Positions 46,459 to 58,323 of a DNA stretch of 64,000 bases are shown one piece after another. The DNA is from Antitrichia curtipendula. Its lineage: Eukaryota > Streptophyta > Bryopsida > Hypnales > Leucodontaceae. Position numbers and translations under genes: made by a program. Position 1 is the stretch's first letter. Every line of letters begins with the position of its first letter. The stretch is from assembly GCA_951230915.1 (NCBI GenBank), contig OX579634.1, forward strand, positions 17,262,725 through 17,326,724, read 5' to 3'. A model generated the notes under the pieces. It was not told the DNA's origin. It did no database searches and worked only from the letters and a program-made list of their open reading frames with translations.

Positions 46459-47813
46459 TCACAACTCCAGTGGTTCGAAGTACTTGCGGTCAATAAGATA
46501 TGCTCCTACAGCAAAACGCACAGCCCAAGTATCCTTGGGTCTTCTGTCCATTATTCTGCAACACAAGATTCAATCACTATCAGTCGCAAGGAACCATTCG
46601 AAAACCTCCGAAGATTTTAGGGTTTTAGGAAATCAACGTGTATTGGAGTCACCTGCTCCAATTCAAATGCTAGTAGTTTCATTCCATAAGAAGGGAGCTG
46701 TAGATATTGGTTATGAACATCTGAAACTATACGGTAGAACCACCCATAGTCAACCTCTTAAGCGATTCGTGATTTTTTTCCTTCAATTCAAATTACTAAG
46801 AATTGTGGAAGCCAAAAGTTGGCCTCAACCCATTCCCAATATATAGAGTCCTCCAATTCCAATCATTCCATAAAACTTTCGTTCCTACTTTCTTGCTCAC
46901 TACATTAGGACATGTGTCATGATTTTATAGTCCCAGCTTTGCGAAGGAGAAAAAATCACATTCCAAACTTTGGTTGGAGACCAGTTCCAGCCTTGGTTGG
47001 AAATAGCTGCACTGTACAGGTTGGATATGGATGCCTGGTTGGTAATGGTTGGTTCTACCATAGACGACCTCCATATGTGACCCCTTAGGAACTCGATTTG
47101 TTATAAATTCCGGCAGTAGAGGTACACAATAAAGGATACAAAGGTCAAACGTTCATTTATCTTCTGAAGTTGCTAAGGAAAACAAAGTGAAATATATAAC
47201 ACTGAACTAACTGCAACCTTACAGATCCAAATCCAAATGTACACAATTTAGAACCTCTCCAAAGATCCTGAGGCTTCCCCAGATAATTCCCAGATTTTGA
47301 TGTAACAAGCAGAGTTCTTCAAGCACGCCCTCAGAACAGGGCATTTCTGCCCAGATAGCAAAATACAGTGGCCATTGCCAAGGGAAAACCTCATTCTCGT
47401 CGCATTCTTGATCACAGAATTCGCCATATCCCCATTGCAACCAAACTTAGGAAGGAGATGAGCACGCACCTTCCAGCGTCCCCCACATTGATGAGCCCGT
47501 TGTTGGGTCGCATCATTGGCATGGGTTCCGCGGTCTTCAACAGCGGAGGCGCCTGCGTAATCACCACCGGGCTCCCAGTTTTCAAACTCACCACCTTCTT
47601 CACTTCCGTTTCTTTTCCACTTGCTTCTCCACCGCTGCTGCTTGTGCAGCTGACCACCACCGCGGCAGAGCCAATTCTGCCCTGCAAGCTGGAACTCCTC
47701 GTCACTTTGGGTGCCAAGAGGCAGCTGGGAATTCTTCTCAACTTGTGGGTGCTAATGAGACTTGGAAACTCACAGACTCCTTGATGCAATCCAGACGCAG
47801 CTTGAAGCTCCAT
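46459..47813 (-). CDS. CRR42: Chloroplast NDH-complex assembly factor CRR42 (DUF3148)
   Basis: Two exons on the minus strand, 47,470-47,813 and 46,459-46,555; the GT-AG intron (46,556-47,469) splits an Arg codon and the join encodes 146 residues. Residues 1 to about 55 are rich in Ser, Arg and Ala and fit a chloroplast transit peptide. The mature part has the DUF3148 signature: GSPVVITQAPPLLKTAEPMPMMRP (about 80-103), GLINVGDAGR, then in exon 2 RRPKDTWAVRFAVGAYLIDRKYFEPLEL. In Arabidopsis, CRR42 acts in the stroma in assembly of NDH subcomplex A, the photosynthetic NAD(P)H-dehydrogenase-like complex. The intron carries a TA-flanked MITE (46,730-47,062). It is head to head with the sirtuin, 640 bp apart. 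Exon 2 is too short to be found as an independent open frame; the match across the splice makes me confident. Confidence 0.9.
46730..47062 (-). mobile_element. TA-flanked MITE, family 2, copy in CRR42 intron
   Basis: Inverted ends TACGGTAGAACCACCCA (46,730) and TGGTTGGTTCTACCATA (to 47,062) carry terminal TA on each side. The interior is the inverse of the copy at 51,178-51,571: shared words include CCAAAAGTTGGCCTCAACCCAT, GGACATGTGTCATG, TTCCAA.CTTTGGTTGGA and AGCTGCACTGTACAGGTTGG. It lies wholly inside the intron. Confidence 0.85.
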
Positions 47814-48453
47814 AGTTGCGTCGACGGAAAAAAAACACGGTGTATTCGTACGAGGATTTTGGATAGAAGCACAGTTTCGCTTAGTCTAGGTTTCGCACAG
47901 GATCAGTCGGAGCCCTTTAATCAAGTTCATCCTATCTTCATCCAGAATACGATTATCATCAATCTCATGGACAGAATCGGTTGACGAAATCACTTCTCTC
48001 TCTCCCCCCCTCCGTAGCAATTGCGTTTTCCGCGAGCGAGTGCGACTTCGCAGTTGCAATTTCTGAGAGATCGTAGCGCAATGGGCTACGATTGAAAGGG
48101 AGGACTGGCTGCTATGATTGAAAAGAAAGGATTTTCTCACGATTAGTAACGCACGCACTACGTGTACATCATGCAGGCAATGGACATGACCTACTGTTCA
48201 CTCGAATTGCATTTCAGGTTGGGAGAAATTAGGGTTGCAGTCTTTGATTAAGGCTTTGGTTTTAAGAAACGTGGGGCGTTTTGTAAACTTTGAGGTCTGT
48301 TTAATTGAGCATCATTAATGAGTGAGACCCTGTAGTTGGCTCCTCGGCTCTTTGGTTTTCCGAGGAATCGTTCCTGTTTTTAGAAATTGCAATTTTCTGG
48401 CTCATTGGAGTGAATCGTAGAAGAAGAGGGCCGAAGGTCCTGTGACGAGAAAC
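47814..48453. promoter_or_regulatory. Shared bidirectional promoter region of CRR42 and the sirtuin gene
   Basis: The two start codons lie 640 bp apart on opposite strands, so this stretch must hold both promoters and 5' leaders. It contains a CT-rich tract (about 47,995-48,013) and AGGGTT-type words. No specific factor site can be assigned. Co-regulation is an inference from the arrangement only. Confidence 0.5.
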
Positions 48454-51400
48454 ATGGACTCCGAGGAGCTGAGGACAGCGGCTTCCTGGATTACAAGCTC
48501 TAACAGCGTGGTGGCTTTCACTGGAGCTGGTATCTCAGTTGAATCAGGTTAGTCTGATAGACTAGGACCTGATTGAGCAATAGGATCCCTAATAGCATTC
48601 TTTTCAATTCCAGGCTCCCTATATACTCTGTAATTGCGCATGTGAGATTCTGTCATGTTGTGTACACATCTCTAATTGGACAATTTTCACATATCCAGTT
48701 GTGACAGGAGCTCATTTGTCCTCCTGGGTAGTGCAATTAGAGAGGGTTGTGTGTATATTGGCTGTTGCATGCATGCATGCATTCGAGAATTTTTTCAGAA
48801 GGTTGCTTCCTAGGCCAGGCGATCGTGATCTCCATTTGCTTTTCCAGGGTTGAACTTTCTTATGCAGAAAACATGAGGTCGTCTTTTCGTAAGCTTTTAT
48901 GTGTGTCTTTGTATTATCAATATGAAATTTAGTCATTGTATGATATTACCGGGAGTCGCAGTTGATTTCAGCAAAAAAATTCTCGATGAATTGGGATGTG
49001 ACCTCTTCAAAGTCCTCCACTCAGCTTTTTCAACGAACTTGTTGAAACCCAATTCATCAAGTGTTGAGATGAAGAAAGGGAGACAATGAAATTTGCATGG
49101 AGAACGCACCTCCAGTATCATTGGCATGGTGCCTATGTATTATTAGAACTTTGCCCAAGAATCAGTAATATTCAGTATGCGTTTTCTATGCGTCCCTTCA
49201 GGAATACCAGATTTTCGCAGTCCTGGAGGTCTCTGGAGCAAGTTTGATCCAGCTATTTATTGCGACTTTAATATTTTCCAGTCAAAGTATGTTGCCGATT
49301 TTTGTTTCCTCTAGTTTTAGCCATCTGCTCTCCTCGTCTTTCCAGATTCTTCACGTACCTTGGTATTGGAAAATCTTTCATTATCAATTTCCTGTCCTTC
49401 GTTTCGTTTTGCAATTGTACAGTATCACACTAGTGCAGAGGACCAGCATCTGTACATTTACTCCTTTCGATTTTTGGGTTCGTTTTGTTTAGCTAGAAAG
49501 GGTTTCAGGCTGCAAAGAATATAAAACATCACATCAATAGTGTGATAATTGACCGCATCTTTTTGATACAGTTTTCAATGACAGCTATGATTAAATTCTC
49601 AAGAATAGTAATGTCCGTTGCCCTACATTAGTGCCCTAAAAGAACAACTTGTATCCTGTTATGCAGACCAGAGCTCTTTTGGGAGATGTCACGAGAGATG
49701 CAATCAACAATAGCTAAGGCGCAGCCAAATCCAGCACATATCACCCTTGCAGAAATGGAAAAGCAAGATCTTGTATCCTGTGTCATCACGCAAAACATTG
49801 ACAACCTTCATAAGGTGAAGGGGATTAGACTTCTCATGTCATTAGTTTAGTTGAAACTCAGGGCATCTGAGAATCGAAGTATTCAACCTGGAAGCAGCAA
49901 TTTAAATTAAGGGTACATTATGGGAGTCTGAGCACGTGAGGCACGTTTCCATATGCATGCCAATGGTTATTAACCCCAGCTGAATCGGACTTTCCACTTT
50001 GGAAGCTAATACATCCAAAACATATTTTTATTGTAGGGTATGATTTTTTCGTTTTTTAGGCACATTTGCTACGTTCCTAAATGATTTATTTCAACTCATA
50101 TGAAAGCAGTCACTTTAGCTATTTGATACTCGGGTTAAATTTTTCTTCAATCTGCATTTGAAAGCTTTCATTAACATGGACTAATTTCTTTAGCATTCTT
50201 GCAGCTAGCAGGAAGTGCTTTTTTGTTTGAGCTCCATGGAAATGCAGCCACATCAACATGTATGATGTGTCGTGAACAAATGCCTTCTCTTGAAGCAATT
50301 GGACAGCTCCAAGACCAAGTGAGTTTGCATCTTCTTCCCTTTGAACTTGGTTAGCAACCGTGTTAGCCATAAATAATTTGAGAGTCCCTGTTAGAACACG
50401 TAATTTGTGTCAATTCTGGTTGGTCTAGGTGCGGTTGGGATCCAATTACTGTGGGGGTCCCAATTCCGTAATCGGACATGAATAATCCAGAACTGAAATG
50501 AATGTTAGTGAAAAGAAGATATTTTAAAGAGTCAAGCCTATTTGATGAGATCATTTACCCTGTGAATAAACCCTTGAACATTCATATTTTATTCATACGG
50601 TATCCAAGTAATACGTATATTGGTGTGTTATAATAATCCCAACGTTGGGGACAGGACCAAAGTTCCCAAGGGATTGGTCAAATGTTGGAAACAGGGAACT
50701 AAGAGTTATGGGGGCCAAATGACTCTGGAGTTTCTTCTAATTCTTACATTCCAGCAATGAACTAGCGTGTCCTGTTTGAGGATTCTACTTGGATGTGTGT
50801 GATGTTCTCTTCCTCACAATTGACACCATGGTTATGCAGGATGCAAAAGTGCCCAAGTGCAAGATCTGCGACGGTGTGATGAAGATGGATGTGGTTCTGT
50901 TCGGGGAGGCTTTGACGAATTCAATCCTTGAGGGAGCGATGGCTGTGGCCATGACTGCTGATGTGGTCCTGGTTGTTGGCACATCTCTTACGGTACGAAC
51001 TGCTCTTTACGTTGTTCCTGTGATTTGCTATATTAGATCAGAAATGAACTGAAATTGGACAAGGTCGTGTCAATTTCCATCTTTATCTTTTCTTATGCAG
51101 GCCGTTCCTTTTGAAGGAACCACACAAGCGATAATGTCCAGCATGTATGCATATCGTTTTGCTGTTCAAAGCACATATATGGTAGAACCACCCATTCCCA
51201 ACCTGTAGGGTGCAGCTATTTTCAACCAAGGCTGGGACAGATTTCCAACCAAAGCTTGGAATGTTTTTTTTCTCTTTTTCAATCTTTTTCAAGGTTGGGA
51301 CTAATAAAGCCATGACACATGTCCCCAAGTAATGAGCGGGAAAGTAGTTCTTGCATGATTGGAATTGGGAGACTCTATACATAGGGTATGGGTTGAGGCC

Positions 51401-53124
51401 AACTTTTGGCTTCTAAAATTCATAGTAATTTCAATTCAAGGCATAGAATTACCCAAAAAATTGCAATCCCAGTAATTTCTATCTTCCACAACAGAAATTT
51501 TATGTTGCCTTGCACTGCTCCAAAATATGCACGAATTGCGTAAGTGGTCGACTATGGGTGGTTCTACCATAACAATCGACTCATTTTCTCCTGACAATTT
51601 TTTATGTGACAGGTATCACCAGCCAACATGATTGTGAAATTTTGTCAAAGAAGGAACGGAAGAGTGATTATTGTGGATCCTGACCCAAGCGTTAGACCCC
51701 AGGGCGACCTGCTGCTTTGTGGCCAAGCTGGGATCGTGCTGCCTCAACTTCTAGAAGCCTGCCTTGCTAACCGCAACGTGTTCACTCTTTCTTAACTATT
51801 GCATATCCTTTTCTTTTGCTCAAGAATTGTGAGCATAGTCTTGTGAACCATAGTGGCTAGTGTTAATAAAGATTATCGTGCCTGTCTGCAGAATCAAAAC
51901 TATGAAAGATCCTGTTGGAATCTTGAAAATTAACTGAAAGATTCCTTAGGGAACTGTTATTTTTCCCAGCCCAGTTCCACTTCTCTGGATAAAACATGAG
52001 GCCGAGCAAAAAGTTGAGTCTTGACGAGTATTTAGAATCTATGACACAAGATGGCAAGACATTTAAACAAAATATGCTAATTTGGATTGGATGGTCTTGT
52101 CCGCCTGACCATTCTGTGGGATGATGGTATTGGGAGCACTCCGTGAAGTGGGCAAACGAACAAGACCAATCACATAAAAAGTGCTGTCACGGAAGCATCT
52201 GTGTTGCTTTATTATCCATGGACAAGATTATTTTCTACATGTCCATTTGGACAAAATGTCAATCCCTTACGACAAGTTTCGAACTATTCACTTATGTCAA
52301 TTTCCATTGGGTGGTAGCATGTTTGCACCTGGGGCACTGATTGCAAATATGGATTCAAAATTTGCAAATTTTATCATGCATGGCAAATAAAAAAATTCCC
52401 TAGGGGACGAACTTCACCCCTGCTGCGTTGACCTATACATTGCTAAATTAAAATATGATTGAAGACAATCACCGACTGGTGTAAGATGCCTAAAGTGAAG
52501 ATACAAATGTGAACTTTAGACCAACTCCCAACCAATTTCAAAAGAAAATCTATTTCAAGTACTAGTGTAATTACAATGTTTTACCTCATCACGCTAAGTT
52601 GTCAACAGAGTATACAATCTCGCACATTAGCAAACATTGGGTCACAGTACACATGACTAGAAAAATTTACCGTTCCTGATAGAAGAGAGAACCATTCTGA
52701 ATAAGGTAACTCTGCCTGTGACAGGCAGAATTTTACACCAACCTAATGCAGGCCAAAAACTTCATGAGCAGTACATTTCACAAGACACATGTAGTTCTGG
52801 GCCTGCATTAGGCTGGTCCAAAGTTGGCCTGTCATAGGCAGAGTTACCTTATGTGATTCCAGAACTCAGTTGAGAAGTGGGCTAAAAATTTAAAATTTTA
52901 TTAAAGTGTACAAATTACTAAATTAACGAGAAGTATGTGAAGCTTGTGTTCCTTTTGTGCAGGGAACGAAACCACCGGAGAAGGATCCTGCACCACCGCT
53001 TGAGAATGTTCCTGAAGTCAAAGATGACATTGCTGTATTGGAAGCCCCAGAAAAGCCTTCCGAAACCCCGCTTGTTCATCAACCAAACGAAAACGAGTCA
53101 CACATCGAAAATTCGAATGTGTGA
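48454..53124 (+). CDS. Sirtuin (NAD-dependent protein deacylase) with bacterial-type motifs
   Basis: Seven exons: 48,454-48,547; 49,202-49,286; 49,667-49,814; 50,205-50,318; 50,840-50,992; 51,613-51,777; 52,963-53,124. All introns are GT-AG and phases agree; the product has 306 residues. Sirtuins remove acyl groups from lysine using NAD. Seen here: GAGIS (24-28) and GIPDFRSPGGLW (32-43) for NAD binding, TQNIDNLH (101-108), catalytic His120 in ELHGN, zinc ligands CMMC (128-131) and CKIC (154-157), VVLFGE (165-170), VVGTSLTVSPAN (192-203). There is no obvious transit peptide. The motif set resembles bacterial sirtuins more than the plant SRT1 (SIRT6-like) or SRT2 (SIRT4-like) types. Exon 7 encodes a Pro/Glu-rich 53-residue tail; if intron 6 is retained the protein ends five residues after exon 6 (stop at 51,793-51,795). 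Introns 5 and 6 carry MITEs. Confidence 0.9.
51178..51571 (+). mobile_element. TA-flanked MITE, family 2, copy in sirtuin intron 5
   Basis: Inverted ends TATGGTAGAACCACCCA (51,178) and TGGGTGGTTCTACCATA (to 51,571) match perfectly over 17 bp with TA as probable target duplication. Length is 394 bp. The interior is homologous to 46,730-47,062 in the opposite orientation. It fills almost two thirds of the intron, leaving 41 bp to the acceptor site. Confidence 0.9.
52326..52425. repeat. Partial copy of the 44,802 MITE in sirtuin intron 6
   Basis: About 100 bases, including TTGCAAATATGGATTCAAAATTTGCAAATTTTATCATGC and AAATAAAAAAATTCCCTAGGGGACGAAC.TTCACCCC, match the middle and right end of the element at 44,802-45,025. 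The left end has diverged or is missing. Confidence 0.7.
52702..52851. mobile_element. Fold-back hairpin MITE (150 bp) in sirtuin intron 6
   Basis: Two arms of about 52 nt, starting TAAGGTAACTCTGCCTGTGA and ending with the inverse TCATAGGCAGAGTTACCTTA, pair at roughly 85% around a loop of about 45 nt. The terminal 25 nt differ at one position. TA on both sides fits a Tc1/mariner-type MITE. Within the pre-mRNA it would form a long stem and could be a small-RNA source. Confidence 0.8.
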
Positions 53125-54087
53125 CGTGTTGCCCATCAGATCAGTGAGGGTTCTTGCAGCTTTAACTTTGAACACTGCCAAATGACCATGGATTATGTTA
53201 AAAGGTAACAAATGGCAGTGGACTTGCAAAGAACTGAACTGAACGTGCGGGAGGGAGCTCGAACCTAGGCAAATGATCTACCATCCTCACTGTAATCCTT
53301 CTTTCGAAAGCCGTGAAATTGCTGACATTGTCAAAACTAGTCTTGCTTTACTGGCATCATACAAACTCACCTACAATCACAAAAATGTGTTAAAAAAAGT
53401 CAGCTGCTCTCAGAGAAGAAATCCACACATTAAGCCATGGAACTGCCCAAGAAATTCTGGAGGCAACACTCAATATGTCAGTTCAACTGATTATAAATTT
53501 CAGCTCAAGCCATCACAGATTCAGGTATAGAAGTTGCAACCTTTGGTGCCACTCTTTTAGGTCGTCAACTGCCTATTCTATTGAGAGACACAGCCGCCTC
53601 CAATCTGGAAAACCAAAATCGAGAAATATCAGAGGTTTGAATGACAAACAATATAATTCAGTTATTCATCCACTCAAGAACTTCCTCGAACAGTTTGAAT
53701 GGATGAACTTCGATCAGGCCACAAAAATCTGATCGTGAGACACAAGGAGCATGCTCTGCTTACCATGATCTTGTAGTAAAAAGAGCTCCCATCCTGGAAA
53801 ATTGAGTCTCACAACCCTGTAAACCTATTCTCTAGTCCCAACATGAGATTGGGCTCTTGGATAGAGAAATATGACGACAACGCTGCTGATGCCAGCCCGA
53901 CGACCTTGTATAGAGTCCGGCATCATCGTGCAATTCCCCGCATAAACTTAAGGGTCAATTGGGCAAATACGATCTCAAATCAATGCTGTGTCTTACTCCA
54001 AAGCACTCATGGTCGGCCATTTCTCTCCAGTGCAACAGAGCGTGTCCAACTCCTTGCCTTTCTCCAATTTGCATATGTCAAACAAAG
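53125..54087. other. Convergent intergenic region between sirtuin and PPR gene
   Basis: It holds both 3' ends. Short frames at 53,273-53,732 and 53,843-54,109 have no recognised domain. No repeat was identified. Confidence 0.4.
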
Positions 54088-57000
54088 TCACTTGTCGCGT
54101 TTCCAATAGGACTTGAATTTTTCTGAGCCCTTCTTCACTGGCTTAGAACGTTTTCCGCTCATACTTCTGAGGATATTTACATCCCTTCGTTTATCTACAA
54201 CTTTGAGAATGGATCTCAGTTTTGCGTAAGTTTTGGCATCAGGTAGTTGCCCCCGATCCATCATTTCCCTATGGTACTTTAAAGCCTTGGTGTGATCTCG
54301 AACACGCAAAAACCCGTAGATGAGGGTGCAATAAGTAAAGGAATCAGGAAGAAATCCCGCTCTTTTCATTTCTTGCAAGATATCAACTGCTTTAAGATGG
54401 CGACCTCCTCGCATATAGGAATTTAAAAGCATGTTGTATACCATCAAATCCGGCTTTAGCCCTCGATTTTTGAATTCTTCAATGAGGTCACGCACCTCCT
54501 TAAATTTCCCTTGCTTTTGAAAGGCGTCCAGAACTGTCATGTAAGTGACTCTTGTAGCCATACAGCCCTCCTCCTTCATGGCCTTCCAAACAATGTTTAC
54601 CATGTCCAGGTCCCCTGCAAGTCTGTATGCATCCATCAAGGCCGTGAATGTCTCCACAGTCGGACGAATCCCTTCTCTCTGCATCATCTCAAATGCACTC
54701 GCAGCCTTTTCCGGCCAACGCCCGGCAGCGTAAGCGTTTACAAGAGTTGTGTAGGAGTAAGAGTTTGGTTTTACACCTCTAGCCTCCATGCGACTAAACA
54801 CCTGAGCAGCATTCTCGGTCATTCCTTCATGCCCGTAAGCACCAAGCAACGTAGTGAAGGTTACCACATCCGGCTGTAAGCCTAAGGTCTCCATTTCTTC
54901 AATTAGACCCTCAGCTACAGCGAACTGCCTCTTAGGCTTAGGTTCCAGGTACCCAAAAATTAGCGCATTGTAAGTGGCCACATTTGGATGTAATCCCCTT
55001 TCCTGTATCTCAGTCATTAGGCCTTCAGCCTCTTCTAACTGGCCAGCCCTTCCATATGCGCCAATGAGGATGTTATATATTACAACATTAATCGGAACTT
55101 TCAATTTCTCCATCTCAGTGGTAATCAATAAAGCCTCTTTTAAGTAGCCTTCATCACAGAAGGCCTTAATAAGCGAGCCGAAGACTGTAACACTAGGGCA
55201 GATACCCCGCTGTACCATATCTTGGTACAGAGCCCAAACTTCCTGTACTGAGCGGCCCCCCTTGACGGCGGAATTCATAATAATACTGAATGTGACGGCG
55301 TCTGGCTCACACCCCAACCTCTGCATTTTCTCTAGTACGGAAGGAACTTCATCTCGCCTGAAATAGAGGCATCATGTCAGAAACTCATAACTCACAACTT
55401 AGTGCACAAAGATTATAATGTACCAAAGAATGTGTCTACTCTTTACACTGTTACAGATTGTTGATCTACCACAACTGTAGCCTACATTGTATCATACAAT
55501 GAGCACAAGACCTAGTTGGCAACCACAACTCTTCCTTAACCAGCATATTCAGAAACATCAAGGTTGACAGATTCAAGAAACAAATCAATTCGAGTTCCCA
55601 GAAGGAGCAAAGCCAATAATTTTCATACTAGCCCAATCTTCAAAAGTTCAAGTTTTCACCAACTCCTTGCAGAGTAAAAGCCCGTTACAAACATAATCGT
55701 ACCTGCTGCAGTTTGCTAGGCATGTTATCAGCGAATTGTAAACCTGTACACAGTGAAACTGCTTCTCCTCCGGCAGCATTCCAAAATAGTCGAGGGCTTG
55801 ATCTGGCATGTTCATTCTACCGAGAAAGGTGAACAGTAGTGAGAAGCTCCTGGAGTCCCAAAGGCAGGGATCATGTAACCGCATCCACCGAAAAAAGGAG
55901 AGCACCTGATCGGTCAAATCGTCTCCACACAAAGCCTCTAAAATGAGGTTGGCCTGGATATTACTAAACCTACTCACAAATGGATCCATGTAGTCTTCGA
56001 ATACACGATCCTTCGGCACGTTGTAGGCAATTTGGAGAACTTCCCTCACAGCGCTTGTGTCAGACTGCTTTTCACTAACCTGATTGAAAACACCGTCATT
56101 GCTTCGGTTGAAGCGGATTACAGTCTCCTCAGGGTTGGCCCTGGAGACTAAGCGACTTCTGTCCTTCAAATTTGAGAAAGGACGCAAGGTCTCCTTGCCA
56201 AGAATTAAGGATCCTGAGCGATAAAGTCCAGGCTCATTGAATTGAACACCTCCAGGTTTCCTTGCAGCCTTGTTGTACTTGAAAACCCTGCCTTCGAGCT
56301 TACTATCACGGTTGCCGGAGCGAGAATTCAAAAACCTTCTTAGCGGATCTTCGCCATCAGTCGTCTCCTCCGTCACGGATTCAGCATCCGAATTCCCGTC
56401 CGGTCCATTGTCATCAAAATCCTCATCCTCATCTTCAGAATCCGACCATATATCAGAAATCCTTACATGACCATAGCCGGTAATCAAATCACCCTCCTCC
56501 TGAATATTGTCCTCAGTGTTTCTCAAAGCTAGCTGGAACCGCAACTCGTCGCTGCCCTGTGTAATTACACGTTCAAGCTGCTGAGAAGGACCCCATTCAT
56601 CAACCACACTCCTGCTGCTGCTGCCAACGTCACCAGAATCCCGGTCCAAAATTTCCTCTCCTCCCTCGACTTCATCAGAGAGTATATCCTCTGTACCATC
56701 TCCGCCTGTCAGGTGCCATTTCGAAACAGTCTCTTCAAAGCTTCCCAAGACCAGGTCACTTTCCATATCGCCATCTTGTTCAGTATCGAGAGCCTCATCC
56801 TGTTGCAAAGCCTCTTCCACAGTCTCCACAAAGTCAGCCGTATCTAATCTGAACTTCTCTCTGCAAGTATCATCCCGAACCTCGTCGTCCACCACGTTAC
56901 CCACAGCCCTGAAATAACCCAAACCAGTAGAATTCAAATCATGAACTACAGCTTGGTTGTTTTTCAGCTTTCCCGAAGTCTGCCATCTAGAGTCTGAATC

Positions 57001-58323
57001 CAGATAATCGTCGTCGTTAGCTGGATCAATCATTTTCATAAGCACTGAATACGGATTAATCCTAGAATTAGGAACTATCTGCCTATCTCTTGAAAAAACG
57101 CGGTCCTTCGGCTTCAAACCTTTTGATTCCCTTGTGTATTTAATCTTCGGCACCACGTACTCCGGCCTCTCATGCGTTTCTGTTTCATCAATTCGGGATG
57201 CAAGCTCATCTTCAGCATCTGCTCTCCTGACAACTTTTGCATTCGCTACCTTCGAATGTTGGCTCGCCTCGTACTCCCAGAAATCCAGTTCCTCATCGAC
57301 CGATGTGATATCCCCCGACCCCGCATATGACCTATCAATCGAAACAGTCAAAGCAATGATGAAGTGTGTCTTGGTTGCAGACCGGTGTCGCAAAAGAATA
57401 AAACGGTCAAGGGTGATGTGCAAGAGTAATGCGCAAACATCGTCTCGCAGCTGTTTTCTCCATTGAGTTTTTTGGAACTTGAGGATGATCAGGTAGATGT
57501 CCCAATCCTGCCTGCCTCAGTTAACCATACGTCTATAATATCACTCAATGCCATTCAAATATCACCTTCAAACCAATGGAAACTGCCACATGATAAAATT
57601 TCATTCCAGAAAGTGCCTTGGTTTAGCCTTCTCATGCAAGGCTTTAAGGAGTTAGGAAGGTCAGAATAAGGATGGTCTTGGGAAAGACACCATCGTGACT
57701 TTGTAAATTCATAACAAATTCCATAAAACTCCAAAAATTACGAAACAAACGACATAGGTTGGGTACTGTACTCCCTTAGCAACAGCTGAAAAATTCAAGG
57801 CTGGATCTCATTCTCATCATTTGCGAAGAGGTCGGATCCTTATTTAAGGGAACTTAAATTGCTGGAAAGTCTTTCAAATTGCTAATGACCTAAAGAAAAG
57901 CTCCAAACGATGACATATGCTTCTCAAGGCAAATATTCGTTCTAGCACCAATGTAATTTCCGGTCAAGGTCAAGGAAACGTGACTTTGCAATTAGGGTTC
58001 AAGACGACACAGCTTGCCGATTATGACAACTAAGTCTTACAACAATAAAATAAAGAGACAGAAACACACATATTCTCACAGCCAAGGATCAATGAAAAGA
58101 ACACCCACCGCCGTGCATCCGCTTCATTGCTACATCGCAACACCAGTGCGACATTTAATGCTCCACTTCTACCCAGAAAACGAGGATTGCCCCACAAGCT
58201 CCGAATTCCAAGCCTTAGTGGCGCATAAGAGCTCCTGACCGAATAATATACGCCAAGCGCGGTCCCAAAGCCTTGACATCGATTAGCTCCATGTTGCAGT
58301 CCACCTAGAGCTCGAAGCTCCAT
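54088..58323 (-). CDS. EMB1006: EMB1006-like P-class pentatricopeptide repeat protein, probably plastid-targeted
   Basis: Three exons on the minus strand: 58,109-58,323; 55,703-57,331; 54,088-55,357. Introns are GT-AG, and the join gives 1,037 residues from the ATG at 58,323. Exon 1 encodes an Arg/Ser/Gly-rich N-terminus fitting an organelle transit peptide. Residues about 75-530 form a long acidic, low-complexity region (for example SDSEDEDEDFDDNGPDGNSD). About 12 P-type PPR motifs follow; the second motif is split by intron 2 and only reads correctly after splicing (CLANCSRRDEVPSVLEKM), which confirms the splice. The C-terminal array and the tail ending in FKSYWKRDK resemble Arabidopsis EMB1006 (At5g50280), an essential chloroplast PPR protein. 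Such proteins bind organelle RNA; the target is unknown. No E, DYW or SMR domain is present. The exon 1 splice is the least certain part. Confidence 0.85.

Noticed and set aside
51105..51180. Alternative sirtuin exon after the acceptor-like TATGCAG near 51,100
   Set aside because: It does not continue the sirtuin fold; the exon from 51,613 supplies the expected VSPAN...IVDPDP sequence.
55648..57423. PPR protein start at 57,423
   Set aside because: The codon there is TTG and lies inside intron 1; splicing to the exon at 58,109-58,323 supplies a real ATG and a transit-like N-terminus.
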